DNA of 64,000 bases from Pseudomonas mosselii (GCF_003205295.1 NZ_QJRP01000004.1:124001-188000); one strand, 5' to 3'; shown: positions 1 through 6,430, counted from the stretch's first letter. Translations and numbers: made by a program. Notes: generated from the sequence alone by a model not told the origin.

Positions 1-9
1 GCTTGCTAA

Positions 10-37
10 AAGCCGCCCTGGCGAGCCAGGACGGCTT
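10..37 (-). terminator. Terminator-like hairpin after unit 1 small ORFs
   Basis: Inverted repeat AAGCCGCCCTGGC / CCAGGACGGCTT with a 3-nt loop. Read on the minus strand it is followed by only a short T run (TTTT). It lies 16 bp past the stop of the 36-aa ORF, so it is a plausible but weak intrinsic terminator. The copy at 683-710 has a fully paired stem. Confidence 0.55.
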
Positions 38-53
38 CTCACCCGACTAACCC

Positions 54-164
54 TTAGCGGGCATCGTCAAAGTGATCGCGCAGGAAGTCCCTGGCGGTCC
101 TGAAAACGATCAGGATCCGAACCAGCTTCCAGACACGGCTCAGCGTATTCAGCAAACGCTTCAT
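54..164 (-). CDS. Candidate small cationic amphipathic protein, 36 aa (unit 1)
   Basis: ATG at 164, stop at 54. The N-terminal half is an amphipathic to hydrophobic stretch (RLLNTLSRVWKLVRILIVF), followed by a charged C-terminus (RDHFDDAR). An AAGG lies just upstream of the ATG. It overlaps the 56-aa ORF in another frame. The unit 2 copy differs at one residue (K2R). I do not recognise a family. A short peptide of this kind next to an antisense-type RNA would fit a type I toxin, but that is inference from layout only. Coding is unproven: codon-pattern evidence upstream favours the overlapping frame, and the two may both be translated, as in hok/mok. Confidence 0.4.
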   Translation of the reverse strand: MKRLLNTLSRVWKLVRILIVFRTARDFLRDHFDDAR

Positions 165-237
165 ATGCCTTGGCCTCAGTGTTGGCTGGGCCAATCTTCC
201 AGCGTCTAACCGGCACTTCGACACCTTCGGAGATCAT
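67..237 (-). CDS. Candidate 56-aa protein or leader peptide (unit 1)
   Basis: ATG at 237 with GGAG 10 nt upstream, stop at 67. The protein begins MISEGVEVPVRRWKIG and ends GLPARSL. Against the unit 2 copy, seven substitutions fall within it. Six are third-position synonymous changes (Ile, Gly, Val, Val, Thr, Glu) and one changes Cys to Arg, which is the mark of a translated frame. Its Shine-Dalgarno region (complement of 241-256) is exactly complementary to the 5' end of the predicted RNA at 489-586. Family not recognised. It may be a regulatory leader coupled to the overlapping 36-aa ORF or the effector protein itself. Confidence 0.55.
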   Translation of the reverse strand: MISEGVEVPVRRWKIGPANTEAKAYEAFAEYAEPCLEAGSDPDRFQDRQGLPARSL

Positions 238-240
238 GTG

Positions 241-256
241 GGGTGGTCTCCAGTGA
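241..256 (+). promoter_or_regulatory. sRNA pairing target in unit 1 leader (site covers the GGAG)
   Basis: The plus-strand sequence GGGTGGTCTCCAGTGA occurs exactly twice, here and at 492-507. Here its complement is the leader mRNA segment UCACUGGAGACCACCC, which contains the GGAG of the 56-aa ORF. The copy at 492-507 is the 5' end of the predicted sRNA. A 16-bp uninterrupted duplex that would mask ribosome binding is therefore possible. Confidence 0.65.
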
Positions 257-271
257 AGTGGCTGGGTAGAT

Positions 272-321
272 GGCCCTTCGAAACTCTGCCGGCGCGGTTC
301 GTAGGCCGCGTCGAAGGGGCC
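272..321 (-). promoter_or_regulatory. Leader hairpin upstream of unit 1 small ORFs
   Basis: Outer arms GGCCCTTCGA (272-281) and TCGAAGGGGCC (311-321) with inner GC-rich arms GCGCGG / CCGCGT. The outer arms are kept in unit 2 (944-953 and 984-993) although the flanking sequence has diverged. It sits directly 5' of the ribosome-binding region in the predicted minus-strand mRNA. A structured 5' leader is usual for type I toxin mRNAs. Confidence 0.5.
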
Positions 322-384
322 GAGACAGCAGAACGAATTCGCTTCCCGGCCCGCCACTGGAAATTCCCCCATGAGAGCGGGGCA

Positions 385-390
385 ATCTTA
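385..390 (-). promoter_or_regulatory. Possible promoter -10 for the unit 1 minus-strand mRNA
   Basis: Minus-strand TAAGAT is preceded 20 bp upstream by TAACAG. Both blocks and their spacing are kept in unit 2 (TAAGAT at 1057-1062), while the spacer between them has diverged. No good -35 is seen at 17 bp, so the sigma factor is unclear. If correct, the leader would be about 140 nt. Confidence 0.3.
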
Positions 391-453
391 CGACAGCGAA
401 AGGTTCAAGGCTGTTACCTGCTCAGTCACACTTGATGCCTGATATTTCCGTGA

Positions 454-482
454 TTGACGCACTCCACGAGTACTCCTAGTAT
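454..482 (+). promoter_or_regulatory. Sigma70 promoter of predicted sRNA 1
   Basis: TTGACG (454-459), a 17-bp spacer and TAGTAT (477-482). The unit 2 promoter has the same two hexamers and the same spacing with a different spacer sequence, which indicates selection on the boxes. Confidence 0.75.
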
Positions 483-488
483 CGCGTT

Positions 489-586
489 TGTGGGTGGTCT
501 CCAGTGACGCTTGAAATGCACAGGCTGAGGATTCGTAACCCGAAGCCCGCATAAAAAAGCCGCCTTTAGCTAGGCGGTTTTTTTTG
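489..586 (+). ncRNA. Predicted antisense-type small RNA, unit 1 (about 98 nt)
   Basis: It starts about 7 nt after the -10 box and ends in the T run of a strong hairpin (556-586). The 5' end carries GGGTGGTCTCCAGTGA (492-507), which can pair with the ribosome-binding region of the minus-strand mRNA of the same unit. The 3' body from GGATTCGTAACCCGAAGCCC onward is constant between units. No ORF was seen. The RNA does not overlap its target gene, so the pairing is short, as with IstR-1 and OrzO. This is a prediction from sequence only. Confidence 0.6.
556..586 (+). terminator. Intrinsic terminator of predicted sRNA 1
   Basis: Stem AAAGCCGCCT / AGGCGGTTT with a short loop followed by an unbroken run of T residues ending near 585. 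It is strong on the plus strand. Confidence 0.8.
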
Positions 587-587
587 G

Positions 588-671
588 CTGCAGGCAGACC
601 TGGCTGGCGCCCTGCCGATGTCTTCCAAGGTGCTGGTGTTGATTGCCGGGGCGGCTGATCGGCGGGGCTGA
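588..671 (+). pseudogene. Possible 3' fragment of an upstream gene carried along by the duplication
   Basis: Between the two units an open frame with no start of its own ends in LPMSSKVLVLIAGAADRRG and a TGA at 669-671. It is short and hydrophobic, like the C-terminus of a membrane protein. The unit start at position 1 corresponds to position 674, just after this stop. The simplest reading is that a plus-strand gene ends immediately left of the window and that the duplication copied its last codons together with the downstream RNA module. The parent gene cannot be seen here. Confidence 0.35.
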
Positions 672-682
672 GCGCTTGCTAA

Positions 683-710
683 AAGCCGCCCTGGCGAGCC
701 AGGGCGGCTT
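683..710 (-). terminator. Terminator-like hairpin after unit 2 small ORFs
   Basis: Perfect inverted repeat AAGCCGCCCTGGC / CCAGGGCGGCTT with a 3-nt loop, followed on the minus strand by TTTT. It is the counterpart of 10-37. One substitution makes the stem fully paired here. Confidence 0.55.
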
Positions 711-726
711 CTCACCCGACTAACCC

Positions 727-837
727 TTAGCGGGCATCGTCAAAGTGATCGCGCAGGAAGTCCCTGGCGGTCCTGAAAACGATCAGGATCCGAACCAGCT
801 TCCAGACGCGGCTCAGCGTATTCAGCAAACGCCTCAT
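727..837 (-). CDS. Candidate small cationic amphipathic protein, 36 aa (unit 2)
   Basis: Counterpart of 54-164 with 35 of 36 residues identical (R at position 2). The hydrophobic KLVRILIVF core and the acidic-basic C-terminus are unchanged. The same AAGG lies before the ATG, and it overlaps the 59-aa ORF out of frame. Function unknown; a type I toxin role is inference from context. Confidence 0.4.
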   Translation of the reverse strand: MRRLLNTLSRVWKLVRILIVFRTARDFLRDHFDDAR

Positions 838-919
838 ATGCCTTGGCCTCCGTGTTGGCTGGGCCAATCTTCCAGCGTCTGACCGGCACTTCAACGCCTT
901 CGGAAATCGCGTGAACCAT
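740..919 (-). CDS. Candidate 59-aa protein or leader peptide (unit 2)
   Basis: Counterpart of 67-237. The position matching the unit 1 ATG is GCG here. The only in-frame ATG (919) lies directly against the GGAG, which is too close for that GGAG to serve it, so initiation is uncertain and may use another codon or a standby mechanism. From ISEGVEVPVRRW onward the protein matches unit 1 except for one Cys/Arg change. The predicted sRNA at 1161-1256 can pair across both the GGAG and this ATG. Confidence 0.45.
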   Translation of the reverse strand: MVHAISEGVEVPVRRWKIGPANTEAKAYEAFAEYAEPRLEAGSDPDRFQDRQGLPARSL

Positions 920-929
920 CTCCAGTGAA
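910..929 (+). promoter_or_regulatory. sRNA pairing target in unit 2 leader
   Basis: Plus strand 910-929 matches 1161-1180 at 18 of 20 positions. The two differences give G-U wobble pairs between the predicted sRNA and the minus-strand mRNA, so the duplex would run 20 bp without a break. The 5' part (CGTGAAC) is absent from unit 1, where the same place reads GGGTGG in both partners. Confidence 0.65.
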
Positions 930-943
930 GTGGCCAGGTGAGT

Positions 944-993
944 GGCCCTTCGAAAACTTCACCGGCGCGGTTCGTGGGCCGCGTCGAAGGGGG
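944..993 (-). promoter_or_regulatory. Leader hairpin upstream of unit 2 small ORFs
   Basis: Arms GGCCCTTCGA (944-953) and TCGAAGGGGG (984-993) with a GC-rich inner stem. It matches the hairpin at 272-321 and lies just 5' of the ribosome-binding region of the minus-strand mRNA. Confidence 0.5.
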
Positions 994-1125
994 CGAGACA
1001 ACGGATTGAATTTGTTCCCGGCCCGACACTGGAAAAAATCACATGAGAGCGGCGCGATCTTACGCCAACTGGAATGGTGAAGCTGTTACTCGCCAAGTCA
1101 CACGTAATGCTGGATATTTCCACGA

Positions 1126-1154
1126 TTGACGCGATCTCCAGGCAACCCTAGTAT
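1126..1154 (+). promoter_or_regulatory. Sigma70 promoter of predicted sRNA 2
   Basis: TTGACG (1126-1131), 17 bp, TAGTAT (1149-1154). The boxes and spacing are identical to 454-482, with a largely different spacer. Confidence 0.75.
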
Positions 1155-1160
1155 TTGAAC

Positions 1161-1256
1161 CGTGAACTGTCTCCAGTGAAACTGAAACACGCAGGCCAAG
1201 GATTCGTAACCCGAAGCCCGCATAAAAAAACCGCCCTTCTAAAGGCGGTTTTTTTG
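1161..1256 (+). ncRNA. Predicted antisense-type small RNA, unit 2 (about 96 nt)
   Basis: It starts about 7 nt after the -10 box and ends in the T run of the hairpin at 1226-1256. The first 20 nt (1161-1180) can form a continuous duplex, with two G-U pairs, with the minus-strand mRNA of the same unit over its GGAG and ATG. The 3' body is shared with the unit 1 RNA. Prediction only. Confidence 0.6.
1226..1256. terminator. Bidirectional terminator between predicted sRNA 2 and trmB
   Basis: Stem AAAACCGCC / GGCGGTTTT flanked by A-rich and T-rich tracts, so it can act on the plus strand for the predicted RNA and on the minus strand for trmB, whose stop is 48 bp away. Confidence 0.8.
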
Positions 1257-1303
1257 TACCTGCCATTTCGCAGGTTTGAAGGTCAGCGCCGAACGAACTT
1301 GGC

Positions 1304-2026
1304 TCAGTCCACCTTCTCGAACTTCAGATCCCACACCCCATGCCCAAGGCGCTCACCGCGGCGCTCGAACTTGGTGATCGGACGCTCTTGCGGGCGCGGC
1401 ACGTAGGCGCCATCAGCCGCCTGGTTGCGATAGCCGGGCGCTGCGCTCATCACTTCCAGCATGTATTCGGCATAGGGCTCCCAGTCGGTCGCCATGTGGA
1501 ACACACCACCGGGCTTGAGTTTGCGGCGCACCAGCTCGGCGAACTCCAGCTGAACGATCCGGCGCTTGTGGTGACGCGCCTTGTGCCAAGGGTCCGGGAA
1601 GAACAGCATCAGGCGATCGAGGCTGTTGTCGGCCACGCAGCGGTTGAGCACTTCGATGGCGTCGCAGTCGTATACCCGCAGGTTCTTCAGGCCCTGGGTC
1701 AGCACGCCGTTGAGCAGTGCGCCGACACCCGGACGGTGCACTTCGACACCGATGAAGTCCAGCTCGGGCGAGGCGGCGGCCATTTCCAGCAGCGAATGGC
1801 CCATGCCGAAGCCGATCTCCAGGGTGCGCGGCGCCGAACGACCGAACACCTGGTCGTAGTCCACCGGGCTGTCGGTCAGCGGCAGGATGAACAGCGGACC
1901 GCCCTGCTCCAGGCCGCGTTGCTGGCCTTCGGTCATGCGCCCGGCACGCATCACGAAGCTCTTGATGCGGCGGTGCGGGCGGGCTTCGCCGTCTTCGGTG
2001 ATCGGCGTTTCTTGCGATTCAGTCAT
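1304..2026 (-). CDS. trmB: tRNA (guanine-N7-)-methyltransferase
   Basis: Forms m7G46 in the variable loop of tRNAs with S-adenosylmethionine as donor. The 240-residue length is normal for the family. The SAM-binding motif EIGFGMG is at residues 70-76 and the family motif FPDPWHK at 143-149. The C-terminus [23 protein letters not shown] is typical of TrmB. The start is 9 bp downstream of thiG, so the two are probably cotranscribed with thiS, a common Pseudomonas arrangement. The terminator at 1226-1256 follows. Confidence 0.97.
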   Translation of the reverse strand: MTESQETPITEDGEARPHRRIKSFVMRAGRMTEGQQRGLEQGGPLFILPLTDSPVDYDQVFGRSAPRTLEIGFGMGHSLLEMAAASPELDFIGVEVHRPGVGALLNGVLTQGLKNLRVYDCDAIEVLNRCVADNSLDRLMLFFPDPWHKARHHKRRIVQLEFAELVRRKLKPGGVFHMATDWEPYAEYMLEVMSAAPGYRNQAADGAYVPRPQERPITKFERRGERLGHGVWDLKFEKVD

Positions 2027-2035
2027 CTGGGGCTC

Positions 2036-2848
2036 TTACTTGATCAGACCTTCCAGCGGCGAGGACGCGCTGGCATAGAGTTTCTTCGGCATGCGCCCGG
2101 CGAGATACGCCATGCGGCCGGCAAGGATGGCGTGCTTCATGGCCTCGGCCATCAGCACCGGCTGCTGGGCGTGGGCGATGGCCGAGTTCATCAGCACCGC
2201 CTCGCAGCCCATCTCCATGGCGATGGTGGCGTCGGAGGCGGTCCCCACGCCGGCATCGACCAGCACCGGCACCTTGGATTCCTCGAGGATGATCTGCAGG
2301 TTGTAGGGGTTGCAGATACCCAGGCCGGTACCGATCAGGCCGGCCAGCGGCATGACGGCGATGCAGCCGGCTTCGGCCAGCTGGCGGGCGATGATCGGGT
2401 CATCGCTGGTGTAGACCATTACATCGAAGCCGTCCTTGACCAGCACTTCGGCGGCCTTGAGGGTTTCGATTACATTGGGGAACAGGGTCTTCTGGTCGGC
2501 CAGCACTTCCAGCTTCACCAGCGTCCGCTTTTCGTGGGACTTGTGGCCGTCGAGCAGCTCACGGGCCAGGCGGCAGGTACGCACCGCCTCGACCGCGTCG
2601 AAGCAGCCCGCCGTGTTCGGCAGGATGGTGTACTTGTCGGGCGACAGCACATCGAGCAGGTTCGGCTCGCCCGCGTTCTGGCCGAGGTTGGTGCGACGCA
2701 CGGCCACGGTGACGATTTCGGCACCCGAGGCCTCGGTGGCCAGACGGGTTTCCTCCATGTCACGGTACTTGCCGGTGCCGACCAGCAGGCGCGACTGGAA
2801 AGTGCGCCCGGCCAGGACGAAAGGCTTGTCGCTGCGAACGTTGCTCAT
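2036..2848 (-). CDS. thiG: Thiazole synthase
   Basis: Condenses deoxyxylulose phosphate, dehydroglycine and ThiS-thiocarboxylate sulfur to the thiazole moiety of thiamine. The 270-residue protein starting [17 protein letters not shown] has the family length. A longer frame reaching a TTG at 2905 exists, but it would overlap the thiS stop region and lacks support. LLVGTGKY near the N-terminus, VKLEVL mid-protein and the GVGTASDA phosphate loop near the C-terminus are visible. It sits 53 bp downstream of thiS and 9 bp upstream of trmB. Confidence 0.97.
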   Translation of the reverse strand: MSNVRSDKPFVLAGRTFQSRLLVGTGKYRDMEETRLATEASGAEIVTVAVRRTNLGQNAGEPNLLDVLSPDKYTILPNTAGCFDAVEAVRTCRLARELLDGHKSHEKRTLVKLEVLADQKTLFPNVIETLKAAEVLVKDGFDVMVYTSDDPIIARQLAEAGCIAVMPLAGLIGTGLGICNPYNLQIILEESKVPVLVDAGVGTASDATIAMEMGCEAVLMNSAIAHAQQPVLMAEAMKHAILAGRMAYLAGRMPKKLYASASSPLEGLIK

Positions 2849-2901
2849 CGATGTTCCTCTGGAAAGGTTACGGGGCTTCTGGATGAATCGGCGGGACGCG
2901 C

Positions 2902-3102
2902 TCAACCACCGCCAATGGCATGAACCACTTCGACCTGGTCGCCTTCGCTCAATCGCGTGCTCTCGTGCTGGCTGCGCGGCACGATGTCCAGGTTCAGTTC
3001 CACCGCCACCCGGCGACCGGCCAGCTCCAGCCGGCCCAGCAGCGCCGCGACGCTCTCGCCCTCGGGCAGTTCGTAAGGTTCACCGTTCAATTGAATGCGC
3101 AT
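2902..3102 (-). CDS. thiS: Sulfur carrier protein
   Basis: Ubiquitin-fold sulfur carrier for thiazole synthesis. The start at [17 protein letters not shown] gives 66 aa, the usual size. The C-terminus ends in the Gly-Gly tail (AIGGG) that is adenylated and thiocarboxylated. It is the first gene of the thiS-thiG-trmB run. A frame extension upstream to 3180 was not accepted because family members begin at this Met. Confidence 0.95.
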   Translation of the reverse strand: MRIQLNGEPYELPEGESVAALLGRLELAGRRVAVELNLDIVPRSQHESTRLSEGDQVEVVHAIGGG

Positions 3103-3204
3103 GCGCACGGCCACCATTGTTCTTTGGGGCCCGCATTCTAGCGCCGATCCACCCCGCAACCCAAGGGCGATGCGCGCCATTAGTCGCGATTGTGGACCGT
3201 TCGG

Positions 3205-3576
3205 TCAGCCCAGGCGCCAGGCGGCCAGGCCCAGGCACAGCCAGCCGGCGAGCAAGCACAGGCCGCCCAGCGGAGTGATCATGCCAAGCTTGCCCAGGCC
3301 GCTCAGGGTCAGTACGTAGAGGCTACCGGAGAACAGCACGATACCCACGGCGAACAGACCGCCGGCCCAGCCGACCAGGCGCCCCGGCAGGTGCGCCGAC
3401 AGCACCGCCACACCGAGGATCGCCAGGGCGTGCACCAGCTGGTAGGTCACGCCGGTATGGAAGATCGCCAGGTAGTCGGCGCTGAGACGGCTCTTCAGGC
3501 CATGGGCGGCGAAGGCGCCGAGGGCGACGCCAGTAAAGCCGAAGAACGCGGCGAGCATCAGGAAGCTGCGAAGCAT
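3205..3576 (-). CDS. DUF423 family inner-membrane protein
   Basis: 123 aa and strongly hydrophobic, with about four membrane segments: MLRSFLMLAAFFGFTGVALG at the N-terminus, then a conserved GAFAAHGL motif and YQLVHALAI. These are hallmarks of the DUF423 (YwdK-like) family, whose biochemical role is not established. The start at 3576 is the Met used by family members. It is divergent from mtgA with 64 bp between the starts, so their promoters share a small region. Confidence 0.9.
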   Translation of the reverse strand: MLRSFLMLAAFFGFTGVALGAFAAHGLKSRLSADYLAIFHTGVTYQLVHALAILGVAVLSAHLPGRLVGWAGGLFAVGIVLFSGSLYVLTLSGLGKLGMITPLGGLCLLAGWLCLGLAAWRLG

Positions 3577-3601
3577 GGGACGACTCCTCGGGAGGGGTCT
3601 G

Positions 3602-3607
3602 TATAAT
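3602..3607 (+). promoter_or_regulatory. Consensus -10 upstream of mtgA
   Basis: TATAAT lies 33 bp before the mtgA ATG. No clear -35 is visible at 17 bp. It is a plausible mtgA promoter element. Confidence 0.4.
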
Positions 3608-3640
3608 GGCCCGTTCCAACGGTCCGGCCAAGCCATCACC

Positions 3641-4351
3641 ATGCTGTCATCTCTTCTGCGCCGCCTTTCCCGCGCCCTACTCTGGTTCGCCGCCGGCAGC
3701 GCCGCCGTGGTCCTGGTGCTGCGCTGGGTTCCACCGCCCGGCACCGCGCTGATGGTCGAGCGCAAGGTAGAGTCGTGGTTCAGCGGCGAGCCCATCGACC
3801 TGCAACGCGACTGGACGCCCTGGGAGGACATCTCCGACGAGCTCAAGGTCGCGGTCATCGCCGGCGAGGACCAGAAGTTTGCCAGCCATTGGGGCTTCGA
3901 CATCCCGGCGATCCAGGCGGCGCTGGCCTACAACGAGCGTGGTGGCAAAGTGCGTGGCGCCAGTACCCTGACCCAGCAGGTGGCCAAGAACCTGTTCCTG
4001 TGGTCCGGGCGCAGCTGGCTGCGCAAGGGGCTGGAGGCCTGGTTCACCGCGCTGATCGAGCTGTTCTGGTCAAAGGAGCGGATTCTCGAGGTCTACCTGA
4101 ACAGCGCCGAATGGGGCAAGGGCGTGTTCGGTGCCCAGGCCGCGGCACGCTATCACTTCGGCGTGGACGCCAGCCGCCTGACGCGACAACAGGCCGCCCA
4201 GCTCGCCGCGGTGCTGCCTAGCCCGATCAAGTGGAGTGCCAGTCGGCCAAGTGCCTATGTGGCGAGCCGGGCGGGCTGGATTCGCCGGCAGATGAGCCAG
4301 CTGGGCGGGCCGAGCTACCTGATGCAGCTGGATACTTCGCGTAGGCTTTGA
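3641..4351 (+). CDS. mtgA: Monofunctional biosynthetic peptidoglycan transglycosylase
   Basis: Polymerises lipid II into glycan strands at the periplasmic face. 236 aa from MLSSLLRRLSRALLWF, with one N-terminal membrane anchor (about residues 8-30). The GT51 motifs EDQKFASHWGFD (with the catalytic Glu), GASTLTQQVAKNLFLW and KERILEVYLNSAEWG are all present. It has no transpeptidase domain, as expected for MtgA. The upstream frame extension to 3575 is not used because the ATG at 3641 matches the family start. It converges with rpoH on a shared terminator. Confidence 0.96.
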   Translation: MLSSLLRRLSRALLWFAAGSAAVVLVLRWVPPPGTALMVERKVESWFSGEPIDLQRDWTPWEDISDELKVAVIAGEDQKFASHWGFDIPAIQAALAYNERGGKVRGASTLTQQVAKNLFLWSGRSWLRKGLEAWFTALIELFWSKERILEVYLNSAEWGKGVFGAQAAARYHFGVDASRLTRQQAAQLAAVLPSPIKWSASRPSAYVASRAGWIRRQMSQLGGPSYLMQLDTSRRL

Positions 4352-4379
4352 GGCGCGCCCCCACGCTCTACAACATACG

Positions 4380-4416
4380 AAAAAGCCGCTGTCTCTTGCG
4401 AGAACAGCGGCTTTTT
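4380..4416. terminator. Bidirectional terminator between mtgA and rpoH
   Basis: AAAAAGCCGCTGT / AACAGCGGCTTTTT inverted repeat with a 10-nt loop. A and T tracts on both sides let it work for both convergent genes. Confidence 0.9.
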
Positions 4417-4435
4417 CACTCCAGCCAGGCGCCGA

Positions 4436-5290
4436 TCAGATCGCGATCAGTGCCTTGACCTTGTTCATCGCGTTCTTCTCCAGCTGGCGAATACGCTCGG
4501 CCGAAACGCTGTACTTCTCAGCCAGCTCATGCAGCGTGGCCTTTTCCTCGGCCAGCCAGCGCTGATAGAGGATATCGCGGCTGCGATCGTCCAGGCCTTG
4601 CAGCGCTTCATGCAGGTTGCTGGTGGAGTTATCGCTCCAATCGGCGTCTTCCAGTTGCACGGCCGGGTCGTAGCGGTGGTCTTCCAGGTAATGCGCGGGT
4701 GACTGGAAGGCGCTGTCGTCGTCGGCTTCGGCCGCCGGGTCGAAGGCCATGTCCTGGCCGCTCAGGCGGCTTTCCATCTCGCGCACTTCACGGGGCTCGA
4801 CGCCGAGGCTTTCCGCCACGCGATGCACTTCGTCATTGTTCAACCAGGCCAGACGCTTCTTTTGGCTGCGCAGGTTGAAGAACAGCTTGCGCTGGGCCTT
4901 GGTGGTGGCCACCTTGACAATGCGCCAGTTGCGCAGGATGAACTCGTGGATCTCGGCCTTGATCCAGTGCACCGCGAAGGACACCAGACGCACGCCCATT
5001 TCCGGGTTGAAACGCTTCACCGCCTTCATCAGGCCGACGTTGCCTTCCTGGATCAGGTCGGCCTGGGCCAGTCCGTAGCCTGCGTAGCTACGGGCGATGT
5101 GTACGACGAAACGCAGGTGGGCCATCACCATTTGACGAGCGGCCTCAAGATCCTGCTCATAGTAGAGACGCTCGCCCAGATCACGCTCCTGCTCCGGCGA
5201 CAGCAAGGGGATGCTGTTGACCGTGTGCACGTAGGCTTCCAGGTTTGCACCGGGAACCAGGGCATAGGCAGGTTGCAACGATGTGGTCAT
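4436..5290 (-). CDS. rpoH: RNA polymerase heat-shock sigma factor sigma-32
   Basis: 284 aa. Region 2 reads [30 protein letters not shown]. The RpoH box QRKLFFNLR (residues 133-141), diagnostic for sigma-32, is intact. Region 4 ends with the helix-turn-helix [24 protein letters not shown]. It directs heat-shock genes. It lies 111 bp downstream of ftsX. That gap contains a minus-strand TTGACA (complement of 5379-5384), so rpoH probably has its own promoter in addition to readthrough. Confidence 0.98.
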   Translation of the reverse strand: MTTSLQPAYALVPGANLEAYVHTVNSIPLLSPEQERDLGERLYYEQDLEAARQMVMAHLRFVVHIARSYAGYGLAQADLIQEGNVGLMKAVKRFNPEMGVRLVSFAVHWIKAEIHEFILRNWRIVKVATTKAQRKLFFNLRSQKKRLAWLNNDEVHRVAESLGVEPREVREMESRLSGQDMAFDPAAEADDDSAFQSPAHYLEDHRYDPAVQLEDADWSDNSTSNLHEALQGLDDRSRDILYQRWLAEEKATLHELAEKYSVSAERIRQLEKNAMNKVKALIAI

Positions 5291-5401
5291 TCAAGTACCT
5301 CCGGCTTACAGACTCGTGCCTTGTGGGCACTGCCAGCATAGACAAGGAACCGTTGTACAAGTTCCAGAATGAAAAATTTGTCAATACTGGCCATGAAACA
5401 T

Positions 5402-6430
5402 TTATCGCGGTGCCAGCTCGTTCAGGTGACGAGCGACGGCGATCCATGCACCGATATACCCCAACAGCACCGCCCCGATCAAGAGTGAAAGACCATCGGA
5501 GGCCGGTACGCCACCCAGGGCGAAATCACTGCCGTACAGACCGGACAGCCCGACCACCGCGTCATTCAGCCAGTTCAGGCCGAACGCCAGGATGCCCCAG
5601 GCCAGCACGCCCGCACCCAGGCCGTACAGCGCGCCCATGTACAGGAAAGGCCGGCGTACGTAGCTGTCGGTGCCACCGACGAGCTTGATCACTTCGATCT
5701 CGACCCGGCGGTTTTCGATATGTAGACGAATTGTGTTACCGATTACTAACAGCAGAGCGGAAATCAGCATCACCGCCAGGCCGAAGACGAACCGGTCACC
5801 CAGCTTGAGGATCGCCGCCAGGCGCTCGACCCACACCAGGTCCAGTTGCGCCGCTTCCACCCGAGGCAGCTCGGACAGACGCTGACGCAAGGTTTCCAGG
5901 GCGGGTTTGTCGACCTCGATCGGGGTCACCACCACAACGCCCGGCAGCGGGTTGTCCGGCAGCTCGCGCAGCGCCTCGCCCAGACCCGACTGCTGCTGGA
6001 ACTCTTCCAGTGCCTGCTCGCGGCTGACGTACTGGGCCTCGGCGACGCCCGGCATGCCCTTGATCTCGTCACGCAGGGCCTCGCCATCGCGGCTGCTGGC
6101 GTCGAGCTTGAGGTACAGCGAGATCTGCGCCGCGCGCTGCCAGGAACCGCCGAGTTTCTCGACGTTCTTGAGCAGCAGCGACAGGCCCATGGGCATGCTC
6201 AGCGCCACGGCCATCACCAGGCAGGTGAAGAAACTGCCGATCGGCTGCTTGCCCAGGCGGCGCAGGCTGTCGGCCAGGCTGGCGCGGTGGCTTTCCAGCC
6301 AGGCGTGCAGCAGGGTGCGCAAGTCCGGGCCGTCATCGTCGTGATCGCCGCGCTTCTTCTTCGCCGGTTGCGGGTCGGCGGCCTTGGGCGCGACGCGCTC
6401 GGAAACCTTTGGTGTACGTGTGGTGCTCAT
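5402..6430 (-). CDS. ftsX: Cell division ABC transporter-like permease FtsX
   Basis: 342 aa. A charged cytoplasmic N-terminus (about 70 residues, KKKRGDHDDDGPD) precedes the first membrane segment (FFTCLVMAVALSMPMGLSLLL). A large periplasmic loop follows and three C-terminal membrane segments form the FtsX/MacB-type permease domain. With FtsE it couples ATP hydrolysis to septal peptidoglycan hydrolase activation. The ATG overlaps the ftsE stop by 4 bp, consistent with the ftsY-ftsE-ftsX operon. Confidence 0.97.
   Translation of the reverse strand: MSTTRTPKVSERVAPKAADPQPAKKKRGDHDDDGPDLRTLLHAWLESHRASLADSLRRLGKQPIGSFFTCLVMAVALSMPMGLSLLLKNVEKLGGSWQRAAQISLYLKLDASSRDGEALRDEIKGMPGVAEAQYVSREQALEEFQQQSGLGEALRELPDNPLPGVVVVTPIEVDKPALETLRQRLSELPRVEAAQLDLVWVERLAAILKLGDRFVFGLAVMLISALLLVIGNTIRLHIENRRVEIEVIKLVGGTDSYVRRPFLYMGALYGLGAGVLAWGILAFGLNWLNDAVVGLSGLYGSDFALGGVPASDGLSLLIGAVLLGYIGAWIAVARHLNELAPR

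Larger units (their letters stand above)
1..672. repeat. Tandem duplication, unit 1 (period about 673 bp)
   Basis: Positions 1-590 are repeated at 674-1257 with an offset of 672-673. Similarity is near-perfect over the left part (1-170 versus 674-843: four substitutions counted) and weaker in the middle (260-450), but the sRNA promoter boxes and terminators are kept. Each unit carries a minus-strand mRNA unit and a divergent plus-strand RNA unit. The left boundary lies at or before the window edge, so the unit may extend further left. Confidence 0.9.
674..1257. repeat. Tandem duplication, unit 2
   Basis: Second copy of the unit starting at position 1. The order is identical: minus-strand terminator hairpin, overlapping 36-aa and 59-aa ORFs, leader hairpin, back-to-back promoters, then the plus-strand RNA and its terminator. 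It ends just before the 3' end of trmB, so its terminator may also serve trmB. Confidence 0.9.

Noticed and set aside
67..372. Long form (101 aa) of the unit 1 minus-strand ORF
   Set aside because: The part upstream of 237 is not in the same frame as the matching part of unit 2 and covers the leader hairpin and the sRNA target, so only the 56-aa part is supported.
500..560. tRNA-like stretch (GGATTCGTAACCCGAA) in the predicted RNAs
   Set aside because: It resembles a T-arm but there is no matching acceptor or anticodon arm.
727..1029. 100-aa minus-strand ORF in unit 2
   Set aside because: It joins the 36-aa frame to unrelated leader sequence, and the codon pattern supports the other frame upstream of 837.
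1340..2923. 527-aa plus-strand ORF opposite trmB and thiG
   Set aside because: Antisense shadow in high-GC DNA; His/Gln/Gly-rich composition typical of such frames, and both minus-strand genes are well known.
5300..5400. Full sigma70 promoter for rpoH
   Set aside because: A minus-strand TTGACA is present but no acceptable -10 at 16-18 bp was found, so no complete promoter is claimed.
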